From CAYTLW01 sp964438735 (GTDB taxonomy: Bacteria > Myxococcota_A > UBA9042), in contig CAYTLW010000117.1 in the NCBI GenBank assembly GCA_964438735.1, forward strand, positions 1 to 23,837: a stretch of 23,837 nt of DNA, read 5' to 3'. This document shows positions 1 to 7,375 of the stretch, in pieces; the stretch's first letter is position 1, and every line of letters starts with the position of its first letter. A program made the position numbers and the translations under genes. The notes below the pieces were generated by a model. It saw nothing but the letters and a program-made list of their open reading frames with translations, had not been told where the DNA came from and made no database searches.

Positions 1-407
1 AGCAACTCAACGAGTTCCTCGCGGTAGCTTGCTGTGCTGTGGTGCTTGTCCTGCTGGGCGATGTACGACCGGAGCGCGGGCACCCCTTGTAGCCCTGTCG
101 AGAAGGCTGCATAGCCTCTTTGCCACTCAAACCGTGCCAGCAAAGGGCAGGTCTCGTTGACCCACTTGGAGCTGTTGGCTTTGATTGTGCCTACGGTCTT
201 GGACACCGACCTGCTCGCCTTGGTCAGCACGACGAGATGCACGTGATCCGAGACGCCTCCCGCGCAGAGCAGCTTGCCGTCTTCTGCGGCCAGGATGCCG
301 CCGATGTACGCGTAGAGGTCATCTCTCCATGCCGCGTCCATGATCGGCTGGCGTTCCTTGGTCGAGAAGACGACGTGATAGAGAAGTGAGGTGAAGGTGC
401 TTGCCAT
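1..407 (-). CDS. REP-associated (IS200-type) HUH tyrosine transposase, 3' end cut by window edge
   Basis: The minus-strand frame opens with ATG at 407 and runs off the window without a stop, giving 135 codons. The product has the Y1 transposase (TnpA, IS200/IS605, RAYT) layout. It starts with a beta strand (SLLYHVVFSTKERQ), carries the metal-binding HUH motif at H55-V-H57 within SDHVHLVV, has a WQRGYAAFS block near 95-103, and a C-terminal helix ALRSYIAQQDKHH whose Y115 is the likely nucleophile. Family members are about 130-160 residues, so only a short C-terminus is missing. They cut and join single-stranded DNA at hairpins; the genomic type usually sits beside REP palindromes and is domesticated rather than mobile. 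REP-like hairpins lie directly upstream of this start (454-537), which favours a RAYT over a plain IS200. I cannot see whether a matching hairpin lies on the other side. Confidence 0.9.
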   Translation of the reverse strand, partial: MASTFTSLLYHVVFSTKERQPIMDAAWRDDLYAYIGGILAAEDGKLLCAGGVSDHVHLVVLTKASRSVSKTVGTIKANSSKWVNETCPLLARFEWQRGYAAFSTGLQGVPALRSYIAQQDKHHSTASYREELVEL

Positions 408-453
408 CGAATTGAGTCTCCTGTGAGGTTTGCATGGAGTGGTGACGTTCTGT

Positions 454-537
454 CGCCGCTTCGCGGCTCTGGCTGTAGGGACTGCCAGACCTGGGGCTTA
501 CGCCCCAGGCTAACAACTGACGCCGCTTCGCGGCTCT
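454..537. repeat. REP-like cluster of three hairpins upstream of the RAYT
   Basis: Two exact 17-bp copies of CGCCGCTTCGCGGCTCT occur at 454-470 and 521-537; each folds as GCCGC/GCGGC with a TTC loop. Between them a perfect 8-bp stem CCTGGGGC/GCCCCAGG with a TTAC loop lies at 490-509. Palindromes of this kind next to a RAYT gene are typical REP/BIME elements. The whole 408-635 spacer holds no gene I can support. The hairpins also lie just past the stop of the amylase gene (636) and could stop its transcript, but no T-run follows them. Confidence 0.75.
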
Positions 538-635
538 TCTCGCGGCCTCGCGCGGCAAGCAGAGCTTCTCCCGCGTCGCTCGGCACACCTCTTCCCGAGT
601 CTAGGAAACTGGGGAAGTACCTACGGTCCGTCGAA

Positions 636-3077
636 CTACTTCTTCGCCGCCCAGATCCCCGCTTGCCGCGGACCCAGCTTCCAACTGAGCTTGCCGCCAG
701 CCACCTTGGCATCCCCACCGGCCAACAACTCCACCATGGTCGTGCCATCCGCGATACCGCTGCCGCTCACGTCCACATCCCCCGACTTGTCCGCGTCACT
801 GCGGTTGAGCACTACCACCACCTTGTCATCGGCGGTCGTACGCGCCCAGGCGAGCACATCTCCAGCCGACCACAGCGGCTGTGACCAGTCGCCCTTGCGC
901 AGGGCGGGGTGGGCGGCGCGGGCGGCGCCGAGCTTCTTCATCCAGGCCAGCATGGCCTTCTCGTTGCCGTTCAGGTCGCCGTCGAAGCGCATCATGCGGC
1001 GGTTGTCGGGGTCGCCGGCGCCGGGCAGTCCGAACTCGTCGCCGTAGTAGATGAGCGGCACGCCCGGCACGGCCATGATGTAGGTGAAGGCCAGCTTCAG
1101 GCGGTCGTAGGCGGCCATGGAGGCCGGTGGCTTGGGCGGATTCTTCCAGCCCGCGGCCTGGTTGCTGACCACATCCCAGAGGCCGCAGGCCAGGTTGCCG
1201 CCGGCGTGGCTGATGAAGCGGGCGATGTCGTGGTTGCCGACGAAGTTGCTCATCAACGCGTCGCCGCCGTAGACGCCCTTGGCCCCGCGCACGCCCTTGT
1301 CCATGGCGTCCAGGCCGATCTCGTTCTTGGCGAACCCCTTCAAGATTTGCAGGTTGGCCGGAAAGTCGAACTGGCCGTGGATCTTGTCCGGCCCGACGAA
1401 CTTGGCGATGGTGCCGGCATCTCCCGTGAAGGTCTCGCCGACGATGTAGAAGGGGATGTCGGTGAGCTCCATGTCCAGGGCGGCGCGCTTGCGCAGAGCG
1501 GTGACGAAGTCCATCTCGACGTGCTTGACCGCGTCCAGGCGGAAGCCGTCGCTGCCGGTCTGCTTGGCCCAGAACATGGCGTAGTCCAGCATGGCGGCGA
1601 TGGCGTCCTTGTTGCTGTAGTTGAGGTCGGCCAGGTAGCTGGTGAACCAGCAAGTGACGGGTTTGTTATCCCAGCCCACGTCCTGGCAGATCTCCGCCGG
1701 CAGGTGGAACCAGCCCTTGTCCTTGTTGTTGTTGTAAAACGGCGAGGCCGTGTGCACATGGTTGGCGGTGAAGTCCAGCAGCACCCGGATGCCGCGCTTG
1801 TGGGCCGCCACCACCAGGCTCTTGAGCTCGTCCATCGTGCCGAAGTGCTCGTCGGTCTCGTAGAGCTTGGCCGGCCAGTAGCCGTGATTGCCGGTGTACT
1901 TCATCTCGGAGTACTTGGTGGTCTTGGGCTGCAGGTTGCAGCCGCCCTGGTCGGGGAAGCCGCCCTTCTCGGCGCCGTCGGGGTTGTCCACCGGCCAGCT
2001 CAGCCAGAGCGCGTTCACGCCCAGGTTGTCGAAGTAGCCGGCTTCGATCTTCGCCGTCACGCCGGCGAAGTCGCCGCCCTGGTAGTTGGTCCGCGCGTCG
2101 ACACCCGGCACGGGTTTGTCGTTTGCCTTGTCGCCGTTGGCGAAGCGATCGGTCATGACGAAGTAGAGCACCGCATCACGCCAGTCGGCGGACGTATCGA
2201 CCAGGATCTTCAGCAGCGTGAACTCGCCATCGACCTCGACGCGCAGGTCGTGGATGCCCTTGCTCAGGCCTTTGAGATTCACGGTGACGGTCTTGCCATC
2301 GGCTGCCACGCTCACCGCTCCGGCGGGCGCTGCCTGCCAGTCCAGGGTGGTCTTCACCGCCGCCTGTTTGAGCCCGCCCGGCAGCCAGCTCAGCTCGGCG
2401 GTGAAGTCGCTGCCCGTCGTCTTGTGGCTGATGACCTGCATGCCCTCAGGGCACGGGTCGATCACCAGCAGGCTGTTGTGGGTATTGAACTTCTCGACGA
2501 AGACCTTGTCCGGATTGTTCGGGTCCAGGAGCCACTTGCCGTCGACCACGAACTTGTACTCCCAGCTGCCCGGACCCGGCTCCATCACCACGCTCCAGGT
2601 GCCGTCGCCATCGTCGTCGCTCATGGCCGCGGCTTGCGGCGCCGCGTCGGCCCAGTCATTGAAGGTGCCCGAGACCAGCACATTCTGGGTGCCCGCGGGC
2701 GCGTCGTAGGTGAACTCGTGCTGGCCGCACTTCAACGGCGCGGTGCCGCCCGTGTCGGGGGTGCCGCCAGCGTCCGGTGTGCCGCCACCGTCCGCGGGTC
2801 CCGCATCCAGTGTGCCGCTGTCCGTGGCCACGTCTGACTGGCCGCTGTCGACCTGCACATCTGCCACCGGCACGTCCACAGCCGCGCTGTCTTTGGGGGT
2901 CGCGCTGTCCGTCTTGTCGCCACCATTGTCGGTCACGCCCAGGTCAAACTGGATCGAGGCGTCGGGGCCGGCGTCGACCACGCCGGAGGGACCCTGCTCA
3001 GGCGGCGAGCACGCCGCCAGCAGCGCGACAATGGACAAGGGCAGGATGAAGCGGGCGCGAAAGGCTGCGGTATGCAT
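636..3077 (-). CDS. Alpha-amylase-family (GH13) lipoprotein with N-terminal starch-binding-like domain
   Basis: The 813-residue product hydrolyses or rearranges alpha-1,4-glucans outside the inner membrane. Start ATG at 3077 is chosen because GGAGG lies 6 bases upstream and a lipoprotein signal follows at once (LLAAC, Cys23). Residues 24-113 are a low-complexity Asp/Gly/Ser/Thr/Pro linker. Residues 118-207 resemble an E-set/CBM48 glycogen-binding fold (VLVSGTFNDW, WEYKFVVDGKW). A second beta-rich segment spans about 215-292. The GH13 barrel begins near 298. Its four classical motifs are intact: DFTANH (435-440), GFRLDAVKH with nucleophile D515, VGETF with acid/base E548, and FVGNHD with D617. 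All three catalytic acids are present, so it should be active. Exact specificity (alpha-amylase, neopullulanase or cyclomaltodextrinase) cannot be decided by eye. It ends about 230 bases before the RAYT gene. Confidence 0.93.
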   Translation of the reverse strand: MHTAAFRARFILPLSIVALLAACSPPEQGPSGVVDAGPDASIQFDLGVTDNGGDKTDSATPKDSAAVDVPVADVQVDSGQSDVATDSGTLDAGPADGGGTPDAGGTPDTGGTAPLKCGQHEFTYDAPAGTQNVLVSGTFNDWADAAPQAAAMSDDDGDGTWSVVMEPGPGSWEYKFVVDGKWLLDPNNPDKVFVEKFNTHNSLLVIDPCPEGMQVISHKTTGSDFTAELSWLPGGLKQAAVKTTLDWQAAPAGAVSVAADGKTVTVNLKGLSKGIHDLRVEVDGEFTLLKILVDTSADWRDAVLYFVMTDRFANGDKANDKPVPGVDARTNYQGGDFAGVTAKIEAGYFDNLGVNALWLSWPVDNPDGAEKGGFPDQGGCNLQPKTTKYSEMKYTGNHGYWPAKLYETDEHFGTMDELKSLVVAAHKRGIRVLLDFTANHVHTASPFYNNNKDKGWFHLPAEICQDVGWDNKPVTCWFTSYLADLNYSNKDAIAAMLDYAMFWAKQTGSDGFRLDAVKHVEMDFVTALRKRAALDMELTDIPFYIVGETFTGDAGTIAKFVGPDKIHGQFDFPANLQILKGFAKNEIGLDAMDKGVRGAKGVYGGDALMSNFVGNHDIARFISHAGGNLACGLWDVVSNQAAGWKNPPKPPASMAAYDRLKLAFTYIMAVPGVPLIYYGDEFGLPGAGDPDNRRMMRFDGDLNGNEKAMLAWMKKLGAARAAHPALRKGDWSQPLWSAGDVLAWARTTADDKVVVVLNRSDADKSGDVDVSGSGIADGTTMVELLAGGDAKVAGGKLSWKLGPRQAGIWAAKK

Positions 3078-3193
3078 CGCCACCTCCAGGTCCGGAGCGG
3101 CGCGGTGGTTGGATCCGCGGCCGTGGCCGGCGTGTGGGCGGTGCACAGGCTAGTCGCGCAGGGGTCTATCTACAATTGCCGATCGTCACGCAA

Positions 3194-3496
3194 TCAGGCG
3201 ACCTGGCGATCGACGCTCGCCATGGGCGCGCCCTGCGGAATCTCGCAGGGCTCTTCTTCCACCGGAGGCGGACCGTTGATGTTGATGTCCTCACGCGAGA
3301 GCACCTCGCGCAGGTCGCGCATCATCACGGCCTTGTGGAAGTCGCGCACGGTGCGCAGCCGCGGGAAGGGCAGGGCAGCCGCGTGCAGCAGCGTGGTGAT
3401 GCCGCCGTGGTAGGTGCCAAAGACGAACAATCCAAGCAGGTATCGCTTCACACTGATCGGTTTGCCCGCGTTCTTTCCACCGCAACAGCGTCCCAT
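3194..3496 (-). CDS. Small hypothetical protein, 100 residues, one hydrophobic segment
   Basis: I do not recognise a family. Start ATG at 3496 has GGAGG five bases upstream; longer in-frame extensions are Arg/His/Pro-rich and look like a shadow of the neighbouring acetyltransferase. The product begins MGRCCGGKNAGKP. A hydrophobic stretch with one His follows (about 19-45, including LLGLFVFGTYHGGITTLL), then a charged helix-like region (50-72) and a Pro/Glu-rich tail. The CC near the N-terminus lies after only three residues, so it is not a lipobox. A small single-TM or membrane-associated protein is the best description. It lies between the acetyltransferase (3655-4101) and the amylase (start 3077), all on the minus strand, with gaps of about 115-160 bases, so shared transcription is possible but not shown. 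Confidence 0.7.
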   Translation of the reverse strand: MGRCCGGKNAGKPISVKRYLLGLFVFGTYHGGITTLLHAAALPFPRLRTVRDFHKAVMMRDLREVLSREDININGPPPVEEEPCEIPQGAPMASVDRQVA

Positions 3497-3654
3497 CTTC
3501 GCCTCCGCTCGTCTCCATCGATGCGTCTGCTGTGGGGGCGACAGACGATGGCAGTCTACCCCGCAGCGCCGGGCGGCGCAAAGCGGGACGGCGGTTTCGC
3601 CATGACCTCGGGCGCATGGGTCATCGTCCGCGGGCCCGATGCGAGGGCTCGGCG

Positions 3655-4101
3655 TCAGCGTCCGGGCACCGGGCGATGCATGTGCACGTGGGGGATGCCG
3701 GCCTCGTCGTAGACGTCGCTGTCGACGATCCAGCCCAGCCCTTCGTACCAGGCGCGAAGGTAGTCCTGGGCGCTCAAGGCGGCCTCGCGGTCGCCGATGA
3801 CCTCGTGCGCATAGTGCATCAACTGGCTGCCCACCCCGCTGCGCTGCAGGTCGATGCCCACCGCCACACGCCCGACCTTGATGGGGTGTTCGTCCATGAA
3901 CAGGCGCGCCGTGGCGACGATTCGCTTGTCGTGGCGTTGGCGGCCGATGATGTGCACACACTCCGGATCCAGGCCGTCGACCTCGGGCTCCTCGGTGATC
4001 TTCTGGCCGAAGACGAACACTTCGTTGCGCAACCAGAGCAGGTCGTGCAACTCCATCAGCGTCAGGTCTGCAAAAGCTCGATGACTGAAGTCCATCTGCA
4101 T
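3655..4101 (-). CDS. GNAT-family N-acetyltransferase, ElaA-like
   Basis: The 148-residue product has the compact ElaA form of the GNAT fold: an N-terminal LTLMELHDLLWLRNEVFVFG block, a beta hairpin HIIGRQRHDKRIVATARL, the acetyl-CoA loop region VGRVAVGIDLQRSGVGSQLM (the R/Q-x-x-G-x-G/A site), and a C-terminal EGLGWIVDSDVYDEAGIPHVHMHR. ElaA proteins are about 150 residues, so it is full length. ATG at 4101 is preferred over the in-frame GTG at 4113 because GGAG sits six bases before it and the GTG overlaps that site. The acetyl acceptor is unknown. It is divergent from the gene at 4191, with only 89 bases between the two starts. Confidence 0.9.
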   Translation of the reverse strand: MQMDFSHRAFADLTLMELHDLLWLRNEVFVFGQKITEEPEVDGLDPECVHIIGRQRHDKRIVATARLFMDEHPIKVGRVAVGIDLQRSGVGSQLMHYAHEVIGDREAALSAQDYLRAWYEGLGWIVDSDVYDEAGIPHVHMHRPVPGR

Positions 4102-4190
4102 GGTTGTCTCCACCTGGCCAGCGTCAGTCCGCCGTTGTACTTGTTGTGCTCCGATGCTGCTACGGTTTTGGCGTATCCGTCGGAGTCAAC

Positions 4191-5057
4191 GTGGAACCTG
4201 CCCTCATCGCCGTCGCCTTGATCCTGTCGAGCGCCTCGCTGGTCTGGGGCCTGATTCGGCTGTGGCAGCGCAATATCGCCCGCGGTCCGCCGTCCGCCCC
4301 GCCTGAGCCGCCAAAACCCTCGGATCCCATGCATCACGCGCTGCGCAACAGCGGCATCGACGCGCCGGGTGCCGAGGCGTTACGCCACGCGCCGCCCTGG
4401 TCCGACGAGGTGCACATCGACTGGTCGGCCTGTCTGCCCGGCCCGCCAGAGTTGGAGCTGGCCGTGGCCAATGACCGAGCTGCTGTGGGATGGCTGGTGG
4501 TCGGCGGCGTCGATTCCTGGGCCGCGGAGCCGGAAAATCGTGGCGCGCTGGCCGAGCTGGGCCGCTTTGGAGATGGTCTGCAGTTGCATTCGGCAGACAA
4601 CATGGCCTGGCTGGTTCGCCTGGGCACGCAGGCCGCCGGTCCCTTCGATCTGCTCTGTCACCTGGCCGCCGCGGCGTGGCTCGCCGCACCGCCGTCTGCG
4701 CGAACGGACGCGATCACGCCGGGTGAGGTCTACCCGGTCGCCTGGCGGGCCGATGGCTGCGAATACGGCGGATTGCCACCCTTTGGCAGCCTCCACATCG
4801 ACCCCGATCAGCTGCGCCTGGTGGCGTCATCTGCGCTGCCGCTGGGACCCGAGGCGGGACCTGATGCAACGCCGCGATTTGGCCCCGAGCAGGCCATCCT
4901 GCCGCGCGCCGGCCTGCGGATCGAAGCTGGCGTCGATGGCTCGGTGTCGCTGCGATCCGGCGACGTGCATGTGATCGCCCGCCTGCTTTCCGGTAGCATG
5001 GCCGACGACCTGGCCGCGCGCGATCTGCCCGTGCTGCCGACCGACGAGGTCTCATGA
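4191..5057 (+). CDS. Hypothetical protein with N-terminal membrane anchor, coupled to the UnbV lipoprotein
   Basis: No family is recognised in this 288-residue product. GTG at 4191 is chosen as start: GGAG lies five bases upstream, and it places a single TM helix at the very N-terminus (about 4-25, ALIAVALILSSASLVWGLIR). After that come a basic turn, a Pro-rich linker (31-45) and a soluble region of about 240 residues. That region is rich in Ala, Leu, Asp and Trp and lacks a motif I can name. With the N-terminus out, the soluble part is probably cytoplasmic (R23, R27 and R31 follow the TM). Its last codons overlap the next gene in an ATGA arrangement (5054-5057), so the two are translationally coupled. 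Confidence 0.8.
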   Translation: MEPALIAVALILSSASLVWGLIRLWQRNIARGPPSAPPEPPKPSDPMHHALRNSGIDAPGAEALRHAPPWSDEVHIDWSACLPGPPELELAVANDRAAVGWLVVGGVDSWAAEPENRGALAELGRFGDGLQLHSADNMAWLVRLGTQAAGPFDLLCHLAAAAWLAAPPSARTDAITPGEVYPVAWRADGCEYGGLPPFGSLHIDPDQLRLVASSALPLGPEAGPDATPRFGPEQAILPRAGLRIEAGVDGSVSLRSGDVHVIARLLSGSMADDLAARDLPVLPTDEVS

Positions 5058-7108
5058 CCCGGCCCGCCCTGCCCACCACGTTGCTCGTTGCCTGCCTGCT
5101 GGTTGGCTGTCTGTTTGTGGGCTGCGGCAAGGATGCCGACCCGCCCGACGGTGGCACGCCCGACGCCGTGGCAGACGTGGTCGACAGCGACGCGGGCACC
5201 GAAGAGGTGGCCACAGCCGAATTGGTCGATGTGACCCCGTACACGCCGCCCAGCCCGCTGGTGGCCACAGGCAAGCTGGTCGATCGCTGGGCCGAACTGG
5301 GCCTGGCGCTGCCGCTGGACAAGGGCCAGAAGGGCCAGCGCGAGCCCTATGCCAGCACCGGCCTGTTCGCCGACCTGGAAGGCGATGGCGACCTGGACCT
5401 GGTCCTCAGCGATGGCATCGGCAAGGTCTGGATCGGCAACGCCAGCAAGGCATGGGGTTGGGACGTCAGCGAGGTGCTGACCACCAAGGCGCCGACGGTC
5501 TATGCCCTGGCTGTGACCGATCCGGACGGCGACGGCAAGCTGGACATCGTCGTCGGCGGCAACTCGGTGCACTACCTGGTCCGCCAGTCCGACGGGACCT
5601 GGCTCGACGAGGCCACGCTCCGCGGATTGAAGCTCTCGGGCGACCAGGGCATCCGCGGCATCGTGCCAGTGGACCTGGACCTGGACGGCCTGCTGGACCT
5701 GGCGCTGGCCACCATGGCCTGCGACGGCTCCGGGCGGGTGCACATCTTCATCAGTCAGGGCGATGGCAGCTACGTCGAGCAGGCCGTCGGACTGGGCGCC
5801 GACCAGGCCACCAGCCTGTGGGGCATCCTGGCCACGGACGTCGATGACGACGGCTTCATCGACCTGCTGACCCTGCCCGAGACCTGCGAGGACCAGGCCG
5901 GCGGGTCCTGGATCCGGCATAACGGCTTCGCCAAAGGCAAACCTTCCATGACCCAGAGCCACCTCAAGCCCCTCTTCAAACATCCCGAACCCACCGCCAG
6001 CCCCATGGGCGGATCTGTGGGCGACATCGATAACGATGGTGACCTGGACTACATCTTCTCCGAACTGGGTATGCGCGCGGCGCGCAGTCGCGGTGCCGAC
6101 GTGGTGACCCCGGATCTGGAGGCGATCAAGGACGATGAGATCTCGGCCAATCACCTCCTGCTCAACGACGGCAAGGGCAACTTCAAGTTCGGCGCCGTGG
6201 AGGCGGGCATCGCCGTGCCGCTCAGCAGCAGCAAGCTGACCATGACCGCCTGGTCCGCGCGCATGGTCGACTTCGACCACGACGGCCACCTGGACATCCT
6301 CTTCAGCCATGGCCACGACTTCGAGTCCTTCCTGCTGCCCGACGACGGCGGTATGCGGCCGGTGCTCTACCGCAACAATGGCGACGCCACTTTCACCGAC
6401 GTCAGCGCCGCCTTCGGCCTGCCCGAGCTGCACCTGTCGCGCGCGCTGGCCTGCGCCGATGTGGACGGCGATGGCGACCTCGACTTCTTCTTCGGCGGCC
6501 AGATGATGCAACCCATGCTGGTCGACAACCAGGTCGAGCACACGGGCACCTGGCTGCGTGTGCGCCTCAAGGGCACGGTGTCCAACGCCTGGGGAATCGG
6601 CGCGCGCCTGAAACTGGTCGCCGAACAGCGCACCTTCGTCGCCGAGATGACCACCAACTCGCCCACCGAGAGCATGGACGAGCCCGTAGTGACCTTCGCC
6701 ATGCCCGCCGGCACCACCTTGGAGAAGCTGGAGATTCGCTGGCCCAGCGGCTTCGAACAGGTGGTCAAGGACCTGCCGTTGGCCAAGGAGATCGAGATCG
6801 TCGAGCCCCACCTCGTCGAATTGGAGGCGCGCTGGGTCAAGGGCGGTCCGGTGGAGGTCGTGGTGCGCGACTTCACGGCCAGCGGCAAGCCGAGCACCAT
6901 CACAGGCAACGCCAAGCTGGACATGGTCGGCGGCGGTCCGGGCAAGTGGATCGGCAGCCTGGAATGCAGCGGCGGCAACAGTTGCAAGCGGACCTGGATG
7001 GCGCCCGACGGCATGAGCGGCGAGACCGCCTTTGAGGTCACGCTGAGCGGCAAGCAGTTGCGCATCCGGCCCAAGATCCGCTTCGGCGACCTCTGGGGTC
7101 AGCCCTGA
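5054..7108 (+). CDS. FG-GAP/VCBS repeat lipoprotein with ASPIC/UnbV domain
   Basis: A 684-residue exported protein. The N-terminus is a lipoprotein signal with two candidate lipobox cysteines (LVGC19 and FVGC24), followed by an Asp-rich linker. At least seven calcium-loop repeats of the FG-GAP/VCBS type are visible, for example DLEGDGDLDLVLSDG near 109, DPDGDGKLDIVVGG near 156, DIDNDGDLDYIF near 324 and DVDGDGDLDFFFGG near 469. Together they suggest a seven-bladed integrin-like propeller. Residues about 512-585 match the ASPIC/UnbV module (WGIGARLKLVAEQRTFV, then LEKLEIRWPSGFEQ), and a beta-rich tail of about 95 residues follows with a possible disulfide (SLECSGGNSCKRTW). Such proteins are usually surface or periplasmic scaffolds; the ligand is unknown. 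It follows the anchored protein at 4191 with a 4-base overlap. No obvious terminator follows. Confidence 0.92.
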   Translation: MTRPALPTTLLVACLLVGCLFVGCGKDADPPDGGTPDAVADVVDSDAGTEEVATAELVDVTPYTPPSPLVATGKLVDRWAELGLALPLDKGQKGQREPYASTGLFADLEGDGDLDLVLSDGIGKVWIGNASKAWGWDVSEVLTTKAPTVYALAVTDPDGDGKLDIVVGGNSVHYLVRQSDGTWLDEATLRGLKLSGDQGIRGIVPVDLDLDGLLDLALATMACDGSGRVHIFISQGDGSYVEQAVGLGADQATSLWGILATDVDDDGFIDLLTLPETCEDQAGGSWIRHNGFAKGKPSMTQSHLKPLFKHPEPTASPMGGSVGDIDNDGDLDYIFSELGMRAARSRGADVVTPDLEAIKDDEISANHLLLNDGKGNFKFGAVEAGIAVPLSSSKLTMTAWSARMVDFDHDGHLDILFSHGHDFESFLLPDDGGMRPVLYRNNGDATFTDVSAAFGLPELHLSRALACADVDGDGDLDFFFGGQMMQPMLVDNQVEHTGTWLRVRLKGTVSNAWGIGARLKLVAEQRTFVAEMTTNSPTESMDEPVVTFAMPAGTTLEKLEIRWPSGFEQVVKDLPLAKEIEIVEPHLVELEARWVKGGPVEVVVRDFTASGKPSTITGNAKLDMVGGGPGKWIGSLECSGGNSCKRTWMAPDGMSGETAFEVTLSGKQLRIRPKIRFGDLWGQP

Positions 7109-7135
7109 CCTCCTGGGCGCAGATCTTGTCGAGGA

Positions 7136-7148
7136 ATCCATCGCAATG
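7136..7148. promoter_or_regulatory. Candidate activator site (13-mer shared with 15028-15040)
   Basis: ATCCATCGCAATG occurs here and again, identical, upstream of the octaheme cytochrome. Its core CATCGCAATG is an imperfect palindrome (eight of ten bases symmetric), and here the symmetry extends to CCAT...ATGG. It lies about 140 bases upstream of the start predicted for the sigma-54 promoter at 7256, within the range used by bacterial enhancer-binding proteins. Confidence 0.55.
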
Positions 7149-7168
7149 GTGTTGAATTAATCAACACC
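7148..7168. promoter_or_regulatory. Near-perfect 21-bp palindrome upstream of the sigma-54 promoter
   Basis: GGTGTTGA and TCAACACC form a perfect 8-bp inverted repeat around the 5-base centre ATTAA. Its centre is about 124 bases upstream of the predicted transcription start. It abuts the shared 13-mer at 7136. No T-run follows, so an operator is more likely than a terminator for the gene ending at 7108. Confidence 0.5.
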
Positions 7169-7255
7169 CCCTCACAACACCCCGCTCCCATGCCGGATCC
7201 CAGGGGAGTCATTTCCTCCTTTTCTTCCAACATGTTTCGTTCTAGTCTTCCGATC

Positions 7256-7271
7256 TGGCACGGGCCTTGCT
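7256..7271 (+). promoter_or_regulatory. Sigma-54 (-24/-12) promoter of the DUF2330/YwqK operon
   Basis: TGGCACGGGCCTTGCT matches the RpoN consensus TGGCACG-N4-TTGCW at every conserved base, with the GG and GC elements separated by exactly ten bases. Transcription should start near 7282, leaving a leader of about 94 bases before the ATG at 7376. It is the only strong promoter seen in the 267-base spacer 7109-7375, which otherwise holds the two candidate activator sites and no gene. Confidence 0.8.
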
Positions 7272-7375
7272 GTGTAGGAGGCCGCAGGCGGCATGAACCG
7301 TCACTGGGTCGACCGGCCCGAACATGGCATCCCCGGCGCCACGACCGGGCCGACACAGGAAGAAGGAAACCACCC

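Noticed and set aside
909..2837. Long open frame opposite the amylase gene (642 codons).
   Set aside because: It is antisense to a gene with all GH13 motifs, has an Ala/Val/Gly/His shadow composition and no recognisable domain.
3078..3193. Possible sigma-70 promoter for the amylase on the minus strand (TAGATA with an upstream TTGCGT).
   Set aside because: The spacing is only 15 bases and the other elements match poorly.
4808..7141. Long minus-strand frame (777 codons) opposite the UnbV lipoprotein.
   Set aside because: Shadow of the high-GC coding strand; repeats in it mirror the FG-GAP loops on the plus strand.
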